A stretch of 64,000 bases of DNA from positions 620,001-684,000 of the forward strand of contig NZ_JACJQO010000005.1 of assembly GCF_014696715.1 (NCBI RefSeq). The letters are read 5' to 3'. The notes beneath the pieces were generated by a model. The model ran no database searches. It was given only the letters and a program-made list of their open reading frames with translations, and had not been told where the DNA came from. This document shows, piece by piece, positions 42,869-52,306 of this stretch. Every line of letters begins with the position of its first letter. Position 1 is the stretch's first letter. The translations under genes were made by a program, and so were the position numbers. The stretch comes from Pseudanabaena sp. FACHB-2040 (GTDB taxonomy: Bacteria > Cyanobacteriota > Cyanobacteriia > Phormidesmidales > Phormidesmidaceae).

Positions 42869-43531
42869 ATGATCACGCTGTACCACACACCCATTTCGCT
42901 TAATTCCCGCCGAGTCTGGGTAACCCTGTTGGAAAAGGGTCTGTCCTTTGATCTGGTGAAGGTCAACCTTACCGGGGGCGAGCAGTACCAGCCAGAGTTC
43001 CTGGCAATGAACCCGTTTCACCACATTCCGGTGCTGGTGGACGATGAGACTACAGTGATCGAGTCCTTCGCCATATTGGATTACCTGGAAGCGAAGTATC
43101 CGACTCCGGCACTGCTGCCAAAAGAGGCAAATGCGATCGCAAAAGTCCGCATGGTGCAGATGGTTGTGCTAAATGAGCTGACGACCGCTCTTGGCCCACT
43201 CACCCGCCAGTTTATGGGGTTTGGCGAAGCGTCACCGGAAGAACTGGACAAGGCTAAGCAGCAGGTTGCCGTCTCCCTAAAATTCTTTGAGTCAAAGCTG
43301 GGAGATCAGACCTTCTTCGGCGGCGAACAGCTGACGCTGGCCGACATTGTTTTAGGCATTATCACGCCTTGGTTCGACGAGCTGGCGCTGCCCCTGGCCG
43401 ACTATCCGGGCCTGCAAGCCTGGACGGCTCGACTGATGGAGCGACCCGCCTGGAAGACCACCCAGGCCACACCGGAGGAAATCGAAGCCTTTAAGGTGCG
43501 CGCCCGCGAAATGATGGCACGCCGACGTTAG
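42869..43531 (+). CDS. glutathione S-transferase family protein
   Basis: 220 residues. N-terminal thioredoxin fold (~1-80): ITLYHTPISLNSRRVWVTLLEKGL, HIPVLVDDETTVIESFAILDYLEAKYP with the cis-Pro of IPVL and the ES glutathione contact. The C-terminal all-helical domain (~90-215) contains LTLADIVLGII, the GST N-capping box. The catalytic residue is probably Ser near PISLNSRR. Function is general detoxification or redox; the specific substrate is unknown. It ends 1 base before the convergent rfbB gene. Confidence 0.9.
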   Translation: MITLYHTPISLNSRRVWVTLLEKGLSFDLVKVNLTGGEQYQPEFLAMNPFHHIPVLVDDETTVIESFAILDYLEAKYPTPALLPKEANAIAKVRMVQMVVLNELTTALGPLTRQFMGFGEASPEELDKAKQQVAVSLKFFESKLGDQTFFGGEQLTLADIVLGIITPWFDELALPLADYPGLQAWTARLMERPAWKTTQATPEEIEAFKVRAREMMARRR

Positions 43532-43532
43532 A

Positions 43533-44606
43533 TCAGCCGTAAATCTTGCGGTAGTAGCTCTGATACTCGGCCGACAGCAGCGGCATCCACCAGTCGCGGT
43601 GAGTTAGATACCACTGAACAGTCTGCCGCAGCCCTTGCTCTAGCGTCACACTGGGCGACCAGCCGAGCTGAGTCTGGATCTTGGTAATGTCCATCGCGTA
43701 GCGACGGTCGTGACCAGGCCGATCCTTGACGAAGGTGATCAGGTCGCGGCAGGGGCGTACCGGCAGATCCTCTGCCAGTTCATCCATCAGGTCGCACAGG
43801 GTATGAACCAGGTCAATGTTTTTGACCTCGGCTTGGCCCCCGATATTGTAGGTTTCGCCTGGCTGGGCCTGGTGCAGCACTCTGTCGATGGCGCGGCAGT
43901 GATCTTCCACATACAGCCAATCCCGGATGTTCTGGCCGTCACCGTAGACGGGCAGAGGCTTGCCCAGCAGCATGTTGACGCACATCAGGGGAATGAGCTT
44001 TTCAGGGAAGTGGTAGGGGCCGTAGTTGTTGGAGCAGTTGGTAATCAGGGTGGGCAGGCCGTAGGTGTGGAAGTAGGCACGGGCCAGGTGGTCGCTGCCC
44101 GCCTTAGAAGCTGAGTAGGGGCTGTTGGGAGCATAGGGCGTGGTTTCTGAAAAGGCCGGGTCTTCTGGCCCTAGGCTGCCGTACACCTCGTCGGTAGAGA
44201 CATGCAAAAAGCGAAACTGTGACGGCTGCCCCTGAGCCTGCCAATACTGGCGAAAGGCTTCGAGCAGGGTGAAGGTGCCAACGACGTTGGTCTGCACAAA
44301 GGCCTCGGGTCCGAGGATAGAGCGATCCACGTGGGACTCGGCAGCGAAGTGAACCACAGCGTCGATCGCATGATCCTGCAGCAGGGTGGTAACGAGGGTG
44401 CGATCGCAAATATCCCCCTTCACTAGCTCCACCGCCCCAGTCTCAACCAAATCGGCTAGGGTTTTGGCATTGCCCGCGTAGGTCAGGGCATCTAGCACCC
44501 AAATCTTTTCGCCCGGTCGCTGTTGGGCCCAGTGCCGCACAAAGTTAGAGCCAATAAAGCCCGAACCGCCAGTCACCAGCAGCCGCTTTAAAGAAAGTTC
44601 TGTCAA
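43533..44606 (-). CDS. rfbB: dTDP-glucose 4,6-dehydratase
   Basis: 357 residues, extended SDR family: TGGSGFIGSNFVRHW (~12-26), FAAESHVDRSI (~86), the YxxxK pair in YSASKAGSDHL (~158) and the STDEVYG motif (~137). It converts dTDP-glucose to dTDP-4-keto-6-deoxyglucose, the second step to dTDP-L-rhamnose. It begins with TTG 44606, supported by GAGGAG eight bases upstream. It is separated from the thymidylyltransferase gene by a 14-bp tandem duplication. Confidence 0.95.
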   Translation of the reverse strand: MTELSLKRLLVTGGSGFIGSNFVRHWAQQRPGEKIWVLDALTYAGNAKTLADLVETGAVELVKGDICDRTLVTTLLQDHAIDAVVHFAAESHVDRSILGPEAFVQTNVVGTFTLLEAFRQYWQAQGQPSQFRFLHVSTDEVYGSLGPEDPAFSETTPYAPNSPYSASKAGSDHLARAYFHTYGLPTLITNCSNNYGPYHFPEKLIPLMCVNMLLGKPLPVYGDGQNIRDWLYVEDHCRAIDRVLHQAQPGETYNIGGQAEVKNIDLVHTLCDLMDELAEDLPVRPCRDLITFVKDRPGHDRRYAMDITKIQTQLGWSPSVTLEQGLRQTVQWYLTHRDWWMPLLSAEYQSYYRKIYG

Positions 44607-44620
44607 CTGCTTATCTCCTC

Positions 44621-44648
44621 ACCGTCTACACCAAACCGTCTACACCAA
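44621..44648. repeat. 14-bp tandem duplication in the rfbA-rfbB spacer
   Basis: ACCGTCTACACCAA occurs twice directly in tandem (44621-44634 and 44635-44648) just upstream of the rfbB ribosome site. It is a perfect two-copy duplication and could alter spacing or be a recent replication slip. Confidence 0.85.
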
Positions 44649-44663
44649 AGCTTTGAACAGCCT

Positions 44664-45737
44664 CTAAACCAGCTCAATCTGCGAGTCGTCACCGACCAAA
44701 AACCGCAAGGCCTTAGGTCTTTGAGGCGTCGTTTTCAGGTGGACGCGCTGACCAATCACGCTGTCTACAATGCGGTGGGGAATGCCCTCAATCCGCGCTC
44801 CGCCTAAAATAACGCTGTGATCGACTTCTGTCTCAATCAGCGTAACTGAGTCAGAAATACTGCTGTAGGGGCCGATAAAGCAGTTCTCGATGTGACAGTT
44901 GCGGCCGATCACCACCGGCCCTCGAATCACAGATTTGATGATTGTGGTGCCAGAGCCAATCTGCACCCGACCACTGATCTGGCTGTCACGCCCCTCCACT
45001 TTGAGCGTAGTCGTCTGTAGACAGGTATCGAGCAAAATTCGGTTGGCCTCTAGCAGGTCGTCTTTTTTGCCGGTATCGAGCCACCAGCCCGACAGTTCGC
45101 TAGCCTTAACCACCTTGCCATCACTAATTAGCCGCTGGATGGCATCGGTAATCTCCAGTTCCCCCCGAGGGGAAGGCTGAATTCGATCAATTGCGGCATG
45201 GATAGCTGGGGAAAACAGGTAAACGCCCACTAGCGCCAGGTCGGAAGGAGGCACCTGAGGCTTTTCTACCAGCTCTAGCACCCGGCCATCTGCTGCCAGC
45301 TTAGCAACGCCAAAGGCCCGTGGATCGGTGACTCGCTTCAGCAAAATTGAGGCATCCAGGCACTCGCTCTCAAAGGAATAGACAAACAGATCGAGGCTGT
45401 CTTGAATTAGGTTGTCGCCCAGATACATCACGAAAGGCGAGTCTTGCAGAAAGGGCCGGGCTACCTTAACGGCATGGGCCAAGCCGCTGGGAGTATCTTG
45501 CAAAATATAGGTAATGCGGGCTCCAAAACGGCTGCCGTCGCCTGTACGAACCTTAATCTCGTCGCCGGTCTCTGGGCTAATCACGATACCGATTTCGGTG
45601 ATGCCCGCCGCCACAATATTTTCAATTCCGTACCACAGGATGGGCTTGTTCATCACCGGCACCAGCTGCTTCGCGCCGGTATAGGTGATGGGCCTCAGAC
45701 GGGTTCCCTTTCCTCCGGAAAGGATTAGCGCTTTCAT
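44664..45737 (-). CDS. rfbA: glucose-1-phosphate thymidylyltransferase, long form (RmlA/RfbA-like)
   Basis: 357 residues from ATG 45737 (ATG 45743 two codons earlier is equally possible; the AGGA ribosome site lies before both). GT-A nucleotidyltransferase: KALILSGGKGTRLRPITYTGAKQLVPVMNKP (~2-32), MYLGDNLI (~103) and EKPQVPPSDLALVGVYLF (~160). The C-terminal left-handed beta-helix region (~255-345) with repeated I/V-G-x patterns marks the long RmlA type, rather than the ~290-residue RfbA. It produces dTDP-glucose for rhamnose or other deoxysugars. It is followed by rfbB. Confidence 0.92.
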   Translation of the reverse strand: MKALILSGGKGTRLRPITYTGAKQLVPVMNKPILWYGIENIVAAGITEIGIVISPETGDEIKVRTGDGSRFGARITYILQDTPSGLAHAVKVARPFLQDSPFVMYLGDNLIQDSLDLFVYSFESECLDASILLKRVTDPRAFGVAKLAADGRVLELVEKPQVPPSDLALVGVYLFSPAIHAAIDRIQPSPRGELEITDAIQRLISDGKVVKASELSGWWLDTGKKDDLLEANRILLDTCLQTTTLKVEGRDSQISGRVQIGSGTTIIKSVIRGPVVIGRNCHIENCFIGPYSSISDSVTLIETEVDHSVILGGARIEGIPHRIVDSVIGQRVHLKTTPQRPKALRFLVGDDSQIELV

Positions 45738-45812
45738 CGTCATGCTTCCTCAGCCCAGTGGGTCATGGCTTAAATTTCAACCGTACATTCAAACCCCATT
45801 ACTGCCGGTTCC

Positions 45813-46694
45813 TTAAGGCGGTGCGGCCAGCTCAGCCAGCATTTTCCGCAGGCTCGCTCGCCAGTAGGGGGGTCTGCGCCCAAGTAGCTGCGAGATCTTT
45901 TGTGAGGAGAGCACCGAGTAGGCAGGTCGCTGGGCCGGTAGAGGGTACTCCGAGGTTGGAATGGGCACAACCTCGGGCAGGGTTTCGATCAGCCCCAGCG
46001 TTTGAGCCTCTTCAAAGATTGCGATCGCAAAGTCAAACCAGCTCGCCACCCCGCTGCTAGCAAAGTGGTAGAGCCCGCCCTGACCAGACTGCACCGGAGC
46101 CAGCAAATCACTCACCGTAGCCGCAATATCGTAGGCCCAGGTCGGTGCGCCCACCTGATCTACCACTACCCTTACCAGGCCCCGCTCAGGCCCTACCCGC
46201 AGCATGGTCTTAACGAAATTTTTAGCTGAGGGAGCCGCCCCATAAACCCAAGCTGTTCGCAGCACAATCGCTCGGTCAGTGGCCTGCAAAACAGCCACTT
46301 CCCCGGTTCGCTTAGAGTGACCGTAGATGCCGAGGGGAGCCGTTGTGTCGGTTTCCTCGTAAGGCGTGTTTTTGGTTCCGTTAAACACGTAGTCGGTGGA
46401 GAGGTGAATCATTGCAGCCCCGCACTGTTTTGCGGCCTCAGCCAGCAGACCGGGGACTGTTCCATTAATGCAATGGGCTAGCTCCGGCTCGGTTTCGGCT
46501 TTGTCAACAGCGGTGTAGGCTGCTGCATTGACCACTACCTGTGGCTGCAGGCTGCTCACCGTCTCAACCAGATGATCTAAGTGCGTCAAATCTAGCTCTT
46601 GGCGAGACAGGCAAACCAATTCACCCTGGCGGGCCAGCGTTCGCTGTAGCTCTTGCCCCACCTGCCCCTGACTGCCCAGCAGCACAATTCTCAT
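45813..46694 (-). CDS. rfbD: dTDP-4-dehydrorhamnose reductase
   Basis: 293 residues from ATG 46694. RmlD-type SDR: RIVLLGSQGQVGQELQRTL (~2-20), VVNAAAYTAVDKAE (~62), STDYVFNGTKNTPYEETD (~104) and YGHSKRTGE (~128, YxxxK). It reduces dTDP-4-keto-L-rhamnose to dTDP-L-rhamnose. Its ATG shares a base with the rfbC stop (TGATG), so rfbC-rfbD are translationally coupled; rfbA lies 75 bases downstream. Confidence 0.95.
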   Translation of the reverse strand: MRIVLLGSQGQVGQELQRTLARQGELVCLSRQELDLTHLDHLVETVSSLQPQVVVNAAAYTAVDKAETEPELAHCINGTVPGLLAEAAKQCGAAMIHLSTDYVFNGTKNTPYEETDTTAPLGIYGHSKRTGEVAVLQATDRAIVLRTAWVYGAAPSAKNFVKTMLRVGPERGLVRVVVDQVGAPTWAYDIAATVSDLLAPVQSGQGGLYHFASSGVASWFDFAIAIFEEAQTLGLIETLPEVVPIPTSEYPLPAQRPAYSVLSSQKISQLLGRRPPYWRASLRKMLAELAAPP

Positions 46695-47242
46695 CAGGCG
46701 TACACCTCTGCATCCTTCAGGCAAACGCCTGCCTCATCCTTAGCAGACAGAATAGGCTCTGCCTCGCCAAGAGGCCAGACTATCCCCACGTCTGGATCGT
46801 TCCAGAGCAGCGTGCGATCAAATTCGGGAGCATAGTAAGCCGTAGTTTTATACAAAACTTCGGCCCGCTCAGAAGTCACCAAAAAACCGTGGGCAAATCC
46901 GGGGGGAATCCAGAGCTGGCGCTTGTTTTCAGCGCTGAGCAAGACACCGACCCACTGCCCAAAGGTAGGGGAAGACTGCCTCAAATCAACGGCCACATCA
47001 AACACTTCGCCCACCACCGCCCGCAGCAGCTTGCCCTGAGGTTGCTGAATCTGATAGTGCAGCCCTCTGAGGATGTGGGCCCCTGAAGCGGAGTGATTGT
47101 CCTGTACAAAGTCTATATTCAGGCCGGTTTTGTCGCGAAAAACCCGCAGGCTAAAACTCTCCATAAAAAAGCCGCGATGATCGCCAAACACCTGCGGCTC
47201 CAAAATCAGCACTTCAGGAATCTCTGTCGGTGTAACTTTCAT
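46694..47242 (-). CDS. rfbC: dTDP-4-dehydrorhamnose 3,5-epimerase
   Basis: 182 residues from ATG 47242. Cupin-fold RmlC: VLILEPQVFGDHRGFFMESF (~10-29), QDNHSASGAHILRGLHYQ (~47-64) with the catalytic His of LRGLHYQ, and IPPGFAHGFLVTSE (~116). It epimerises C3 and C5 of dTDP-4-keto-6-deoxyglucose. It is the first gene of the four-gene rhamnose block in the order rfbC-rfbD-rfbA-rfbB. Confidence 0.95.
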   Translation of the reverse strand: MKVTPTEIPEVLILEPQVFGDHRGFFMESFSLRVFRDKTGLNIDFVQDNHSASGAHILRGLHYQIQQPQGKLLRAVVGEVFDVAVDLRQSSPTFGQWVGVLLSAENKRQLWIPPGFAHGFLVTSERAEVLYKTTAYYAPEFDRTLLWNDPDVGIVWPLGEAEPILSAKDEAGVCLKDAEVYA

Positions 47243-47398
47243 CCCAATCTTGGCAGCCCCAAACCCGAAAGATGTCCACACCACTTATACCAGAAGACGG
47301 CTGTTCCCCACCGCCCAAGCAGGATCGCTCGGAGGGCAGTGCTGCAAAAACTTCTGTCGTTTCACAGCAATCCGGCTCACAGCAATTCAAAAGGCCGT

Positions 47399-48730
47399 TT
47401 AAGACCCTAGCTCTTCTGCTACAGGCGTATTCACCAAATGGCGGAACTTAGAGCGCCAGCCCACCCGCTTTAGGTCGTTGAAGGTGACGAATTCAAGCGC
47501 GACGTGCTCTCCCCACCAGGCCGTGACTCGCTGCTGAATCTGCTCTGGATCGGCATGGGGGGCCAGCACGAGCCGTAGCAGGCAACGCTCTGGGCCTACC
47601 TGCTCTAGCTGAAACTCATCAATACCCCCCAACCGATCCAGCAAATCCTGCAGGTAGTGGGTCGGGTACTGGCGATTGCCCAGCCGCACCATATCGTGAA
47701 TGCGACCGGCAATATTGGTGATGTAAAACTCACCATCGACCCGCACCAGATCGCCCAAGTCGCCGGTTTTATAGCGCAGCAGCGGCATGGCGGCGTTCCT
47801 CAACCCAGTAAAGACGATCTCGTTTTGGGTGTCGGCAGCTACGGCTTCGCTCCAGACCATGAAGTCTAGAACTTTGAGGTGGCTCGACTGGGGAAATTCA
47901 GAGTGGGCTACGACGCCAAACTCAGCATTGCCATAGCGATCAAAAATCTGGCACTTGAACACGTCTGCGATCGCATCTCGCTGCTTGCCATCCAAAACTT
48001 CGCCCGTGGACTCAAAGACTTTAAACAGGGATTGAGGGGTCGCAAAGTGGCGCTTGGCGTAAAGGGCCAGGGTGTAGAGAGTAGAAGGGTGCCCCTGCAC
48101 GCTGTAGGGCCGGGTTCGCTGAAGCTGTCGCAAAATGTTCTCTAGAGAAGCATCATCGAAATCAGCAGTGCGAATGTTGACCCGGTTTAGGGTGATGCAC
48201 TTAATCGATTCACGGAGGCGATCGCGCCAGGGAATCTCCTCCGGAAACTCTGAGGAAAAGTGGGCTTCCTTGGTGTAGCGCTTTTTGCCGGTCCACTCCA
48301 GCACAAACAGGTTGGCAGCAGCCGTCCAGTCAAGGGCCTCGTCATCGTAATAAATCAGGGTGGAGGGGCCGGTGGATCCGCCTGTTTTACGGACGTGGAG
48401 CCCAGTGCGATCGCAGCTCTCGCTCAGCAGCCGCTCTCCCTGCTCGCGGATGATGTCTTTGGTCAAGTAGGGAATGTCTTGGAAGTAGGCGCTATCTTTA
48501 GCCAGCCGCTCCGGGTCAAAGCCAATCGCTTGGAACAGGTCGCGGTAGTAGGGCACTGTTGCAGCAGCAGCGGCTACCATCTCGGCTAGGCGCTGCTGAA
48601 TGGCTTGCGATCGCGCCTCCCGCGAGAGCGCCGAGAACGCCCTAAGCTGAGCCAGCTTTGGCAAAATGTTGCGCTTTTGCTGCCGCTCTACCAGCGGGTA
48701 GAGCACATAACTAATTAGAGCCTTGCTCAT
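47399..48730 (-). CDS. adenylate-forming CapK/PaaK-like enzyme
   Basis: 443 residues from ATG 48730, with GGGGAGAG ribosome site. It resembles the phenylacetate-CoA ligase-like CapK family found in capsule loci: AATVPYYRDLFQAIGFDPERL (~53-73), the P-loop VRKTGGSTGPSTLIYYD (~110-126), QGHPSTLYTLALYA (~212), IFDRYGNAEFGVVAHSE (~262) and YKTGDLGDLVRVD (~320). CapK-like enzymes are thought to activate carboxylates for polysaccharide modification; the substrate here is unknown. It is the gene immediately following the GT4 pair, 14 bases after the stop of one of them. Confidence 0.85.
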   Translation of the reverse strand: MSKALISYVLYPLVERQQKRNILPKLAQLRAFSALSREARSQAIQQRLAEMVAAAAATVPYYRDLFQAIGFDPERLAKDSAYFQDIPYLTKDIIREQGERLLSESCDRTGLHVRKTGGSTGPSTLIYYDDEALDWTAAANLFVLEWTGKKRYTKEAHFSSEFPEEIPWRDRLRESIKCITLNRVNIRTADFDDASLENILRQLQRTRPYSVQGHPSTLYTLALYAKRHFATPQSLFKVFESTGEVLDGKQRDAIADVFKCQIFDRYGNAEFGVVAHSEFPQSSHLKVLDFMVWSEAVAADTQNEIVFTGLRNAAMPLLRYKTGDLGDLVRVDGEFYITNIAGRIHDMVRLGNRQYPTHYLQDLLDRLGGIDEFQLEQVGPERCLLRLVLAPHADPEQIQQRVTAWWGEHVALEFVTFNDLKRVGWRSKFRHLVNTPVAEELGS

Positions 48731-48744
48731 TTTTGGACTCTCCC

Positions 48745-49725
48745 CTAGACAATTCGCGAATAGGCTTCTTGCAGCTGCTCCGCCGCCCGCCGCCAAGTGT
48801 AATGGGTCGCGACGTGCTCCTTCAAGCCAACCGGCCGAGCCGCCCCAAGCTGAGCCTCAACCCCCGCTCGAATGCTCTCCACCGACATCGGATCAACATA
48901 CTCCACAAAGTCACCAAAATATTCGCGCGTGCAGCCCTCCTCGGTCAGCACAATCTTGGCCCCCGCCGCTGCGGCCTCTAGGGCAGATAGCCCCGGCGTT
49001 TCCAGAGTGCTCGGCAGAACAAACAGCTCACAGGCGTAATAGGCAGACAGCAGCAGCTCACTCCGGTGAGGAACATACCCAAGATACTTCATACACCCCT
49101 GGCTTTCCTCCAGGCAGCGATTGAAGTAGTCTCGATCACGAATATTGCCCAGCACCACCAGATCGATGCCCAGATCTCGCACCGCCTGCACCAGACGCCG
49201 CTGGTTTTTGCGCGGCTCAATATTGCCGACATTCAGCAAAAACGGCCCCTCAATGCCAAATTTCTGACGAAACAGGTCTGGCGAAATGCCTTCCTGAAAG
49301 AAAAAGTTGTCGATCCCGTTTACCACCGGATGAAACTTCTCTATCGGCACCCCAAACACCTGAGCCAGATTCACCGCCTCAATTTGAGAGTTGGGCAGCA
49401 GTACGTCGGCCAAGTGCAGCAAATGCCGAATTTCATCCACTGGGTACAGGCCCGCTCCGTAAGTCTCTTTGGTGATCCAGAGAATGGGGGAAATCGCCAG
49501 CGGCAGCTGGCGATTGTGCTTGACATAGTTGCAAAACACAGACGATCCGCCCATGACCGAAAAGAAATGGACGGCTTGGGCCTGATCAAACTGAGGCTGC
49601 CAAGGGTCGTAGGGAATCACGTTTTCCCCCAGAGCCTCCAGCGCCTCTTTTGACTTCAGGAGTTGAATCTCGCCGCCTCCCGGACAGTCAAAGGCAACAG
49701 GATAGGTATTAAACAGGATATTCAT
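48745..49725 (-). CDS. glycosyltransferase family 4
   Basis: 326 residues from ATG 49725. GT-B fold: NILFNTYPVAFDCPGGGEIQLLKSKEAL (~2-29) binds the acceptor, FLLNVGNIEPRKNQRRLVQAV (~154-174) and the C-terminal nucleotide-sugar motif ELFVLPSTLETPGLSALEAAAAGAKIVLTEEG (~235-266, with ExxxxxxxE form). A retaining transferase of surface glycan assembly; sugar specificity unknown. It overlaps the upstream GT4 by 17 bases and is followed by the CapK-like gene. Confidence 0.9.
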   Translation of the reverse strand: MNILFNTYPVAFDCPGGGEIQLLKSKEALEALGENVIPYDPWQPQFDQAQAVHFFSVMGGSSVFCNYVKHNRQLPLAISPILWITKETYGAGLYPVDEIRHLLHLADVLLPNSQIEAVNLAQVFGVPIEKFHPVVNGIDNFFFQEGISPDLFRQKFGIEGPFLLNVGNIEPRKNQRRLVQAVRDLGIDLVVLGNIRDRDYFNRCLEESQGCMKYLGYVPHRSELLLSAYYACELFVLPSTLETPGLSALEAAAAGAKIVLTEEGCTREYFGDFVEYVDPMSVESIRAGVEAQLGAARPVGLKEHVATHYTWRRAAEQLQEAYSRIV

Positions 49726-50872
49726 CTTCAAATACCAGGGGCGCTTCTAAAAATTTCCAGATGGCTGAACCGTTGGCGTCAGCCTGCATTGCCTGCAGGC
49801 GTTGAGTCTGCCGGTTCAAAATCAGCTGCTGCTTTTGAGGATCTGACAAGACCTCGTACACATCCTGGGCCAGGCTATCAAACGCCTTCTCATAGAAAAC
49901 TTTGCCCGATCGTCCCAATGTCTCACGAACGGCCTCTTGACCATAGGCGAAAACGGGTACCCGAAAATGCATTGCCTCTACCAGGGGAATGCAAAAGCCC
50001 TCATGCTCACTCATCATCACTAGAGCGCTAGCAGACTGATAGGCAGTTTTGAGCTGACCATCGCTAATCATGCCCAAGAAGTGAATTTTGTCTTTTAGAA
50101 ACGGATAATCTGCGGCAAGAATGCGATCTAGAAAGTCTTTGTACACAGCAAAGTCGGTCGAGCCAATAACAACTAGATGGGCTGCTTCATCCAGTTTAGA
50201 GTAGGCAGCAAAGAGCTTAATTAGATCTTCCACTCGTTTGTGAGGTACGACTCTGCCTACGTAGAGCAGGAAGCGATCGCAACTCAAATCTGCGATCGCT
50301 TCCGCTTCCACCACACTCCACTTCTGAAAATCCACCAGCGGTGGAATAATCTGAATTTCCTCTAGCTTGAGGGGCTTGCGAACAATTTTTTGCAGCGCTC
50401 TCGCTGCCGATTCAGAGATTGCGCCATACTGATCAAAGGCATCTAACAAGTGCCCCTGCTGATACCCCTTCAAGCAGTGATCGGCTAGTTCGGGCTGATA
50501 TGCCTCTAGAAACTTGGGCGGCGTAATGCCGTAAAAAATAGCCGTCTTGTAGCAGCTAAGCTGCGATAGCGCCTCCAGCTCTGGCAAAAAAATAGAGAAG
50601 TTGACGATAAGAAGATCTGTAGGTTCTATCTCTTGATACAGCTCAGAAATTGGATAAACCTTCCCCTCTAGCTCCGGGCTATAGGCTCCAGAATAGTAAA
50701 GGCGGCAGGGCACTTTATTTCTCTGTAGCAGATCGTAAAAGTAAAGAATAAAGTTGCCAATGGCATCGCCAATATGAATATTATTTGAAACCATGTGAAC
50801 GGTTTTACCCGCTGGCCAGAAAAACCAGGGAAACACCAGTTCTTGACTTTTTAAAGACGACGCTTCTTGCAT
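49709..50872 (-). CDS. glycosyltransferase family 4
   Basis: 387 residues. The N-terminal half has HMVSNNIHIGDAIGNFILYFYDLLQ (~26-50), the C-terminal Rossmann domain FLLYVGRVVPHKRVEDLIKLFAAYSKLDEA (~201-230) and the donor motif ALVMMSEHEGFCIPLVEAMHFRVPVFAYG (~290-318, EHEGFCIPLVEAM). Typical retaining GT4 enzyme of O-antigen or EPS assembly. Overlaps the next GT4 (17 bases), so these two form one unit. Leu/Ala/Gln-rich N-terminal half with a long helical part. Confidence 0.9.
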   Translation of the reverse strand: MQEASSLKSQELVFPWFFWPAGKTVHMVSNNIHIGDAIGNFILYFYDLLQRNKVPCRLYYSGAYSPELEGKVYPISELYQEIEPTDLLIVNFSIFLPELEALSQLSCYKTAIFYGITPPKFLEAYQPELADHCLKGYQQGHLLDAFDQYGAISESAARALQKIVRKPLKLEEIQIIPPLVDFQKWSVVEAEAIADLSCDRFLLYVGRVVPHKRVEDLIKLFAAYSKLDEAAHLVVIGSTDFAVYKDFLDRILAADYPFLKDKIHFLGMISDGQLKTAYQSASALVMMSEHEGFCIPLVEAMHFRVPVFAYGQEAVRETLGRSGKVFYEKAFDSLAQDVYEVLSDPQKQQLILNRQTQRLQAMQADANGSAIWKFLEAPLVFEDEYPV

Positions 50873-51034
50873 ACAACAGTTATTGATTAAGTGAGCGATT
50901 GGTGTGTGAAAGCTGCGCTACCAGCTCAAGATTTGGCCCTAACCCCGTCATGCATTCCCCGCTACATGATGAGAAAGGCCCTATCCAGATTTAGTGACTG
51001 GAAAACCGCAACAGTAGATGCCTTCTAAATCAGT

Positions 51035-52222
51035 TCATCGGTTGTCCCAGACTCCCTGCAGTCGTTCTAACATCCCCCGGCATCTTCCTTCCCAAGTGTT
51101 TTCTTGGGCGGCAGCTATCATAGCCTGTTTTTTTAAGGCAGACTCTCCAACCAAAATTTCTTCAATCGCGCTAATGAATTTTCCGGAGGTAGAACAGACC
51201 TCATGCAGCCCTTGATAGCTCTCCAGGGCAGGCAGCGGAGTTGCCACAATCGGCTTGCCCGCCGCTAAATACTCAAAGAATTTCATGGGAAACATCGAGC
51301 GCGTATAGTCGTTTAGCAGGCAGGGCAGTGTCACCACATCAAAGCCCCGCAGGTAGTCTGGGAGCATCCCATAGGGACGCTCCCCTAAAAAATGAACATT
51401 CAAACCGCTAAATCGTTCCCGCAGAGCCTCCGGGGCAGCCACTTCAAAGGCCCCAATCAAAACCCAAGCCCACTCCGGTCGAGCTTGGGCAATTTGCTCA
51501 ATTAGGTCAAAGTCGATCTTGTAGTCTTTAATGGTGCCAACAAAGCCAATTCGGGGCGCGGCAATGGTCGCTAAGTCCTCAGGGATTTTTCCTGGGGTTT
51601 GCGCCTTTGAAAAGTGCCCATAGTCAGCCACGTTGGGAAAGTAGTGGGTTTTTTGAGGTGCGATCGCAGCCAGCCTTGCCTGTAGAGAGGGACTGGTGGT
51701 AAACACAACGTCAGCCTTATTTACCGTCTCCAGTTCTGCCGGTACCACCAGCTTGGCATCGATCCCGGGGACCGTAGCCAGATCATCGACGCAGTGGTAA
51801 ACGGTTAAAGACTCTCCCAACGTGCCCATCAGTTCATGGGCTAGCGGGTTATAAATCCAAAGGATCGGATTTTGCAGCCGCAGCAGCCTCGACAGAAGCC
51901 GCACGATGCCGCCCAAAACAGACCAGTTCAACCGACGAATCCAGGGGTTGTGGTAAAAGGGCAGCACCAGAGGCGAGTATGCCCAAACCTGAGGCTCTAC
52001 CCGGCGAACCAGCCGCAGCCCTTTTCTCAACCGGCGAAAAATTCGCTTAATATCTCTGGCCGACGCCGTTGGGCTTCTCAGTCCCTGAGACTCCACATAG
52101 AGCACCCGAAAGCCCTGACGCGCCAATTCATGGGCCATATGCTGATTGTTTGTCCAGCCCGACTGAGTCCAGTCTGCCGTTGACAGCACAATAATGCTGC
52201 TGGGTAATTGCCGACTGCCCAC
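51035..52222 (-). CDS. glycosyltransferase (GT4-like; acceptor-type, TuaH-related)
   Basis: 395 residues from GTG 52222; a TTG at 52306 directly after the preceding gene's stop is possible, but the segment between is G-rich and unlike coding sequence, and GTG has GGAGAGGCA upstream. N-terminal SSIIVLSTADWTQSGWTNNQHMAHELARQGFRVLYVES, then YHCVDDLATVPGID (~135) and a C-terminal Rossmann domain RIGFVGTIKDYKIDFDLIEQIAQARPEWAWVLIGAF (~225-260), with FFEYLAAGKPIVATPLPALE as donor motif. It resembles GTs with UDP-hexose or galactosyl donors, but the sugar is not known. Confidence 0.8.
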   Translation of the reverse strand: MGSRQLPSSIIVLSTADWTQSGWTNNQHMAHELARQGFRVLYVESQGLRSPTASARDIKRIFRRLRKGLRLVRRVEPQVWAYSPLVLPFYHNPWIRRLNWSVLGGIVRLLSRLLRLQNPILWIYNPLAHELMGTLGESLTVYHCVDDLATVPGIDAKLVVPAELETVNKADVVFTTSPSLQARLAAIAPQKTHYFPNVADYGHFSKAQTPGKIPEDLATIAAPRIGFVGTIKDYKIDFDLIEQIAQARPEWAWVLIGAFEVAAPEALRERFSGLNVHFLGERPYGMLPDYLRGFDVVTLPCLLNDYTRSMFPMKFFEYLAAGKPIVATPLPALESYQGLHEVCSTSGKFISAIEEILVGESALKKQAMIAAAQENTWEGRCRGMLERLQGVWDNR

Positions 52223-52306
52223 TGCCTCTCCCACTCCACGCCTTACAAGATCTAAGCAGATCCTGTGCAAATCCTGGTGCCGATATGCCTTGCCCAGCAG
52301 AACCAA

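Noticed and set aside
52223-52306. TTG-initiated extension of the GT at 51035
   Set aside because: The 84 bases contain a repetitive GTGGGAGAGGCAGTGGGCAG-type stretch and the GTG 52222 start has a better ribosome site.
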